NCBI GenBank assembly: GCA_041167105.1
Contig: JBEEGX010000188.1
Coordinates: forward strand, 1-8,466
DNA length: 8,466 nucleotides
From: JAJPGZ01 sp041167105
Lineage (GTDB): Bacteria > Verrucomicrobiota > Verrucomicrobiia > Chthoniobacterales > UBA10450
Reading direction: 5' to 3'
Positions 5,654 to 8,466 of the stretch are shown here, piece by piece (position 1 is the first letter of the stretch; the number at the start of each line of letters is the position of its first letter). Under the pieces are notes generated by a model that ran no database searches, had not been told where the DNA came from, and saw nothing but the letters and a program-made list of their open reading frames with translations. Both the position numbers and the translations under genes were made by a program.

Positions 5654-6235
5654 ATGGATTTGCTCTTGGCTACGCGCAACGCACACAAGACGCGCGAGTT
5701 TGCCGAAATTCTTGGCGAGGAATTTCGGATGAGCGATTTGTCTGGCCTAACGATTGCGGCGATTGAGGAAACCGGACGCACGTTTGCCGAGAATGCGACG
5801 TTGAAAGCGCTCGCCGTTTCGCAAGATCGACATCTTCTTGTCGTGGCGGACGATTCCGGTCTCGAAGTGGATGCGCTCGATGGTGCGCCGGGAATTTTCT
5901 CGGCGCGCTATGCCGGCGCGAACGCGACCGATGCGCAGAATATCGAGAAGCTGTTGCGCGAACTTGCGGGGAAGCGCGATCGCAGTGCGCGGTTTCGCTG
6001 CGTGATCGCGCTCGCGCGGAACGGCGATTTACTGGGAACGTTCGAAGGCGCGATCGAAGGAGTGATTGTCGATCTTGCGCGGGGCGGTGGAGGTTTCGGT
6101 TACGATCCGGTGTTTCAACCTGAAGGATTCGATAAAACCTTCGGCGAATTACCCGCGGCGACGAAAAATCAGATCAGTCACCGCGCACGCGCGATCACGC
6201 AGCTCGCGCAATTTCTGCAAACCCAGCGCGACTAA
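5654..6235 (+). CDS. rdgB: dITP/XTP pyrophosphatase (HAM1/ITPase family)
   Basis: House-cleaning nucleotide pyrophosphatase that hydrolyses dITP, ITP and XTP to monophosphates, keeping deaminated purines out of DNA and RNA. The 193-residue protein has all the family marks: LATRNAHKTREF (5-16) with the phosphate-binding Lys12, the ETG-TF-ENA block (39-48), ADDSGLEVDALDGAPGIFSARYAG (65-88) with the acidic metal-binding pair, GGFGYDPVF (146-154) and SHRARA (175-180). Length is normal. The start at 5654 has an AGGAA ribosome binding site six bases upstream and gives the expected MDLLLATRN N-terminus. The gene diverges from leuS across 39 bases, so any promoter must lie partly inside leuS. Its TAA overlaps the stop codon of the convergent second exbD. 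It holds two exact 12-base copies of the dispersed word (5821-5832 and 6067-6078). Confidence 0.96.
   Translation: MDLLLATRNAHKTREFAEILGEEFRMSDLSGLTIAAIEETGRTFAENATLKALAVSQDRHLLVVADDSGLEVDALDGAPGIFSARYAGANATDAQNIEKLLRELAGKRDRSARFRCVIALARNGDLLGTFEGAIEGVIVDLARGGGGFGYDPVFQPEGFDKTFGELPAATKNQISHRARAITQLAQFLQTQRD
5821..5832 (-). repeat. Dispersed word TGTCGATCTTGC, copy 11 (in rdgB)
   Basis: Exact 12-base match, present as GCAAGATCGACA on the plus strand. It is read as Gln-Asp-Arg-His in AVSQDRHLLVV, a variable loop before the conserved ADDSGL. Confidence 0.85.
6067..6078 (+). repeat. Dispersed word TGTCGATCTTGC, copy 12 (in rdgB)
   Basis: Exact 12-base match. It is read as Val-Asp-Leu in GVIVDLARGG, just before the conserved GGFGYDP. 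This is the rightmost copy, with none in the remaining 2.4 kb. Confidence 0.85.
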
Positions 6236-6684
6236 TGCGGCGCGGGCGGCGGTGGAGCGCCGGGAGCGCCTTGAGCCGAGCCAGTGCGAATCTGGTAACC
6301 AACTTTTTTGATCTCGGCCTGTCGAACTTTATCGAGCAGCCCGATGACGTCGCCGTGCATCGCCATCGGCTCGGCGCTAATTGAAACTTTGATATCGGGA
6401 TTGGCCTGGTGAAGACCGAAAAGGCGCGGCATTACCTGGTCATCAGGCACGAATTGACCGTCAAAGTAATAAACTCCCCCAGCGGCAACACGAATGGAGA
6501 CAAAGTCCTTGACCGTTTGAGGTGGAGGCACGCCCTGCGCCGGAAGATTGACCTTGATGCCTTTCATGTGCGTCTGGCTCAAGCTCACCATCATGAAGCT
6601 GGCCAGGAGGAAGAACATGATGTCGATCAAAGGAATGATCTCGATGCGGGCGTGCTTTTTCGGGACTGGTGAGGCGACTTGCAT
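6232..6684 (-). CDS. exbD: ExbD/TolR-type proton-channel subunit, second copy
   Basis: Inner-membrane subunit that works with ExbB to convert proton motive force into movement of TonB. The 150-residue protein has one N-terminal membrane helix (about 15-36, HARIEIIPLIDIMFFLLASFMMV) with the essential proton-path Asp21, followed by a periplasmic domain. It ends in a Pro/Ala tail (APGAPPPPAPH) that the first copy lacks. I chose the ATG at 6684, two bases after the tonB stop, because it gives the same alignment and Asp21 position as the first exbD. The longer open frame to 6762 overlaps tonB and has no family similarity. Residues 11-48 are nearly identical to the first copy, while the periplasmic part is strongly diverged. 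Its stop overlaps that of convergent rdgB. Confidence 0.9.
   Translation of the reverse strand: MQVASPVPKKHARIEIIPLIDIMFFLLASFMMVSLSQTHMKGIKVNLPAQGVPPPQTVKDFVSIRVAAGGVYYFDGQFVPDDQVMPRLFGLHQANPDIKVSISAEPMAMHGDVIGLLDKVRQAEIKKVGYQIRTGSAQGAPGAPPPPAPH
6541..6650 (-). repeat. Paralogous repeat unit B (5' part of second exbD)
   Basis: This 110-base stretch aligns without gaps to 7606-7715. By hand count 96 of 110 positions match. It encodes the membrane helix and the following HMKG-KVNLP segment, and similarity fades sharply on both sides. Confidence 0.8.
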
Positions 6685-6686
6685 AA

Positions 6687-7307
6687 CTAAAAGGAAGCAC
6701 CCGACATGGTGACTGTGATCGGAATTTTCACTGAAGACACGGATCCTGGTTTGAATCGCCACTGTCTAAATGCGCTCAGGGCGGAGTTGTCGAGTATGGG
6801 ATTGCCGAGACTTTGAGCCATCGTCGCGTTGGTCACGGCGCCGCTCCCGGGATCGACGGTCACGACGCAAACACCATTGCCGACGATGTGACGCGAACGC
6901 GCCTCGTACGGGTAATTGGGTCTCGGCATGCTAACAGCGACGGCTCTCGCCTGCCCGATCGACATTTGCCGAGGAGGACCAGCTTGTTGAGGCGCTTTAA
7001 CTGGAGAAACTTTTGCGTTAAGCGGCCGTTTAGGCGGTGGAGTTGTCTCTTCATGAAATTCCGGTTGCACCTCTGGAACCGGCGGAGGTTCAGGTAATGG
7101 TACGTCCTCCGGCGGCGGCGTCGGTTCTTCATTCGGCTGTTCTATCGACGCTTCAATTGTATAGGTCGGGAGAGTCGAGAGATCGGCCGGTGGTGCCTCG
7201 CGTCTAATCGCCGCGACAACAGCTACGCCGTGAAGCAGCAATGCGGCACCGAGATACGCCCACATTTGCCAGCGCGGTGGTGGTTTGTAGAGCAGTGGCT
7301 TAGCCAT
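6687..7307 (-). CDS. tonB: TonB energy-transducing protein
   Basis: Periplasm-spanning protein that carries energy from the ExbB/ExbD motor to outer-membrane receptors for iron complexes, vitamins or glycans. The 206-residue protein has a short cytoplasmic N-terminus, one membrane helix (about 15-34, MWAYLGAALLLHGVAVVAAI), a Pro/Glu-rich spacer (about 38-112, with PTPPPEDVPLPEPPPVPEV) and a C-terminal TonB domain (about 125-205). That domain has the conserved YP at 132-133 (RPNYPYEARS), VVTVDPGSGAV and FRQWRFKPG. It lies between two exbD genes, with a 4-base gap from the first and a 2-base gap to the second, which indicates one transcript. No Shine-Dalgarno is visible. Confidence 0.92.
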   Translation of the reverse strand: MAKPLLYKPPPRWQMWAYLGAALLLHGVAVVAAIRREAPPADLSTLPTYTIEASIEQPNEEPTPPPEDVPLPEPPPVPEVQPEFHEETTPPPKRPLNAKVSPVKAPQQAGPPRQMSIGQARAVAVSMPRPNYPYEARSRHIVGNGVCVVTVDPGSGAVTNATMAQSLGNPILDNSALSAFRQWRFKPGSVSSVKIPITVTMSGASF

Positions 7308-7311
7308 GCGT

Positions 7312-7749
7312 TTATTGGGCGGTGTTGTTGAGGTTTTTCAGCGCTTCGCTCTTGATCTCGAAAGCGATCTTGTAGAACCCGGCGGCGCGAAGTTCGTCGA
7401 GCAACCGCGTCACGTTAATGTGCGGCGTGGCCGCGTCGCCGCGCACGAACACTTTTGCTTCCGGGTTTTCCTGATGAACCTGATTCAGCTTTTGCTGCAT
7501 GCTTTCCGATGTCATCTCGATCTTATCGAAGTACCATCGCCCAGCTTCGTCCACAGACACGCTTATGTATTCATTCTTTGCCTGGACCTCTCCAGTTTTG
7601 CCCGTCGGAAGATTCACCTTCATGCCCTTCATGTGGACCTGGCTCAAACTCACCATCATGAAGCTGGCGAGCAAAAAGAACATGATGTCGATCAACGGAA
7701 TGATCTCGATCCGCGCTTTATGCTTGCTGACTGGGGATTTGAGCGCCAT
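7312..7749 (-). CDS. exbD: ExbD/TolR-type proton-channel subunit, first copy
   Basis: A 145-residue inner-membrane protein with one N-terminal helix (about 16-36, IIPLIDIMFFLLASFMMVSLSQ), proton-path Asp21 and a periplasmic domain of about 105 residues. That domain has NEYISVSVDEAGRWYFD and a C-terminal LLDELRAAGFYKIAFEI, the usual ExbD/TolR layout. It follows exbB after 10 bases and precedes tonB by 4 bases. It would form the ExbB-ExbD motor in the inner membrane. TolR is an alternative name by sequence, but the adjacent tonB favours ExbD. Confidence 0.92.
   Translation of the reverse strand: MALKSPVSKHKARIEIIPLIDIMFFLLASFMMVSLSQVHMKGMKVNLPTGKTGEVQAKNEYISVSVDEAGRWYFDKIEMTSESMQQKLNQVHQENPEAKVFVRGDAATPHINVTRLLDELRAAGFYKIAFEIKSEALKNLNNTAQ
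7606..7715 (-). repeat. Paralogous repeat unit A (5' part of first exbD)
   Basis: Partner of 6541-6650 at an offset of 1065 bases, in direct orientation with tonB between. It includes a perfect stretch of 18 bases or more (CACCATCATGAAGCTGGC on the plus strand). Confidence 0.8.
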
Positions 7750-7759
7750 GGCCGATCCG

Positions 7760-8466
7760 TTAAATTGACGAGCGCGTTGCCGAAGCGGGAACGGTCTTTT
7801 CTATTTCCACTCCCTGGCGATTCTTGTTCTGTGCTTCGAGCATCACTTCGAGATTCGTCGCTGCGGTTTGCAGTTCGAACTCCAAGTTAGACACACGCGA
7901 CGTGAAAAAGTTAAACGGAATCAGCGCGAAAATGGCAATGCCGAGACCGCACGCCGTCGCGATGAGCGCTTCGCCGATACCGCCTGTGATCGAGGCGATC
8001 GCAATCTCCTCATTCCCCAAGGCGAGAAAGGCCTTCATCAGACCCGTTACCGTTCCCAACAAACCAAGCAACGGCGCGAGCGTGACCAGTGTGTCCATGA
8101 CAACGAGAAAACGGGCGGCCCGTTTGATCTCGATGCCGGCCGCGACCTGCAATGCGCCTTGTAATGAGGCGTGTTGATGGTTCAAGCCGTTCCACATCAT
8201 GCGCAAAACCGGATCGCGCGTATCCCGCGAAAGCCGCGATGCTTCGGCCACGTCGCCGACTTCAATAGCGGTGAAGACTTTTTCGATACGTTTGGGATCC
8301 CGGCGAAACCAGCGGCCGATCCACCAGAAAAGGCGCTCGAGCACGACCGTAACTGCGACAATCGAGACGATCAGAATTGGCCACATAACCGGGCCGCCCT
8401 GGTTGAATTTATCGATGAGGAAGTTGCCGGTAAGCTTTGTTTCGTAAAGGTGTCCGCTAGGAGCCG
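7760..8466 (-). CDS. exbB: ExbB/TolQ/MotA-family proton channel, N-terminus beyond the window
   Basis: Inner-membrane channel subunit of the Exb-Ton motor. The reading frame stays open to the right edge and contains no ATG, GTG or TTG between 8387 and 8466, so the true start lies outside the window. An internal ATG at 8384-8386 falls inside the conserved GGPVMWPILIVSIV stretch and is not the start. About 234 residues are visible. Numbered from that internal Met, there are three membrane helices: about 1-22, 93-120 (MDTLVTLAPLLGLLGTVTGLM) and 142-166. The third contains the family signature GEALIATACGLGIAIFALIPFN, whose Glu matches the functional glutamate of E. coli ExbB. It is the first visible gene of the operon exbB-exbD-tonB-exbD. 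The C-terminal tail (QNKNRQGVEIEKTVPASATRSSI) is polar and cytoplasmic. Confidence 0.92.
   Translation of the reverse strand, partial: APSGHLYETKLTGNFLIDKFNQGGPVMWPILIVSIVAVTVVLERLFWWIGRWFRRDPKRIEKVFTAIEVGDVAEASRLSRDTRDPVLRMMWNGLNHQHASLQGALQVAAGIEIKRAARFLVVMDTLVTLAPLLGLLGTVTGLMKAFLALGNEEIAIASITGGIGEALIATACGLGIAIFALIPFNFFTSRVSNLEFELQTAATNLEVMLEAQNKNRQGVEIEKTVPASATRSSI

Noticed and set aside
5615..5686. N-terminal extension of leuS (MCVARSQEQ...)
   Set aside because: It overlaps the start of rdgB and does not resemble LeuRS. The ATG at 5614 gives a normal N-terminus.
578..6078. CRISPR-like array or tandem repeat
   Set aside because: The repeated word is short, irregularly spaced (20 to about 1,200 bases), lies in both orientations and is inside coding genes, so it is neither an array nor a tandem repeat.
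578..6078. Chi-like or KOPS-like strand-polar signal
   Set aside because: Orientation is mixed (8 on plus, 4 on minus for exact copies) and balanced relative to transcription, which argues against a strongly polar motif, although the sample is small.
6685..6762. N-terminal extension of the second exbD
   Set aside because: It overlaps the end of tonB. The ATG at 6684 aligns residue by residue with the first ExbD, placing Asp21 identically.
6625..7700. TGTCGATCAA in both exbD genes as copies of the dispersed word
   Set aside because: They match only the first 8 bases and encode the conserved Leu-Ile-Asp-Ile of the ExbD helix, so protein conservation explains them.
8384..8386. ATG as the start of exbB
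   Set aside because: The frame continues upstream through FNQGGPV, a typical ExbB segment, to the window edge. Starting here would cut the conserved region before the first helix.

Overview
The window looks like chromosomal DNA of a Gram-negative, moderately GC-rich bacterium. The mix of genes suggests a soil-type Verrucomicrobiota (Chthoniobacterales-like) or another PVC-group relative: a long LeuRS with a 'DPDSVRLAY' insert before NWCP, an MscL with a C-terminal zinc ribbon, an exbB-exbD-tonB-exbD cluster and a Thr-rich secreted-type protein. This assignment is inference from protein style, not from a marker gene. Coding density is very high, no stretch over 300 bases lacks a gene, and I see no tRNA, rRNA, CRISPR array, insertion sequence or phage gene.

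Layout from left to right. Bases 1-349 (+) hold the 3' end of a Thr/Ser-rich protein of unknown function. It ends at a strong, probably bidirectional terminator (378-414) shared with galE. On the minus strand a 3D-domain lipoprotein gene (1416-1922) is followed after about 30 bases by galE (413-1384). Divergent from these is a calcineurin-type phosphoesterase (1987-2640, non-ATG start), whose stop codon overlaps that of convergent mscL (2637-3101). mscL lies downstream of leuS (3098-5614) with an ATGA stop/start overlap. leuS diverges from rdgB (5654-6235) across only 39 bases. rdgB in turn overlaps the stop codon of a minus-strand energy-transduction operon that enters from the right edge: exbB (partial) - exbD - tonB - second exbD.

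Functionally the window combines inner-membrane energy transduction to outer-membrane receptors (Exb/Ton), UDP-sugar supply for envelope glycans (GalE), a cell-wall-type lipoprotein, osmotic protection (MscL), translation (LeuRS) and nucleotide-pool cleaning (RdgB).

The most unusual signal is not a gene. The 10-mer GTCGATCTTG (usually extended to TGTCGATCTTGC) occurs 12 times exactly on the two strands between 578 and 6077, plus two 9/10 matches. It is used in four different reading frames (V-D-L, S-I-L, Q-D-R, K-I-D) in unrelated genes, and once as a perfect 12-bp inverted pair. About 0.016 exact copies would be expected in random sequence of equal base composition. It resembles a dispersed functional DNA word such as an uptake sequence, a HIP1-like element or a methylation/binding site, and it is absent from the Exb/Ton operon. 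A weaker second word, GCCTAACGA, occurs four times.
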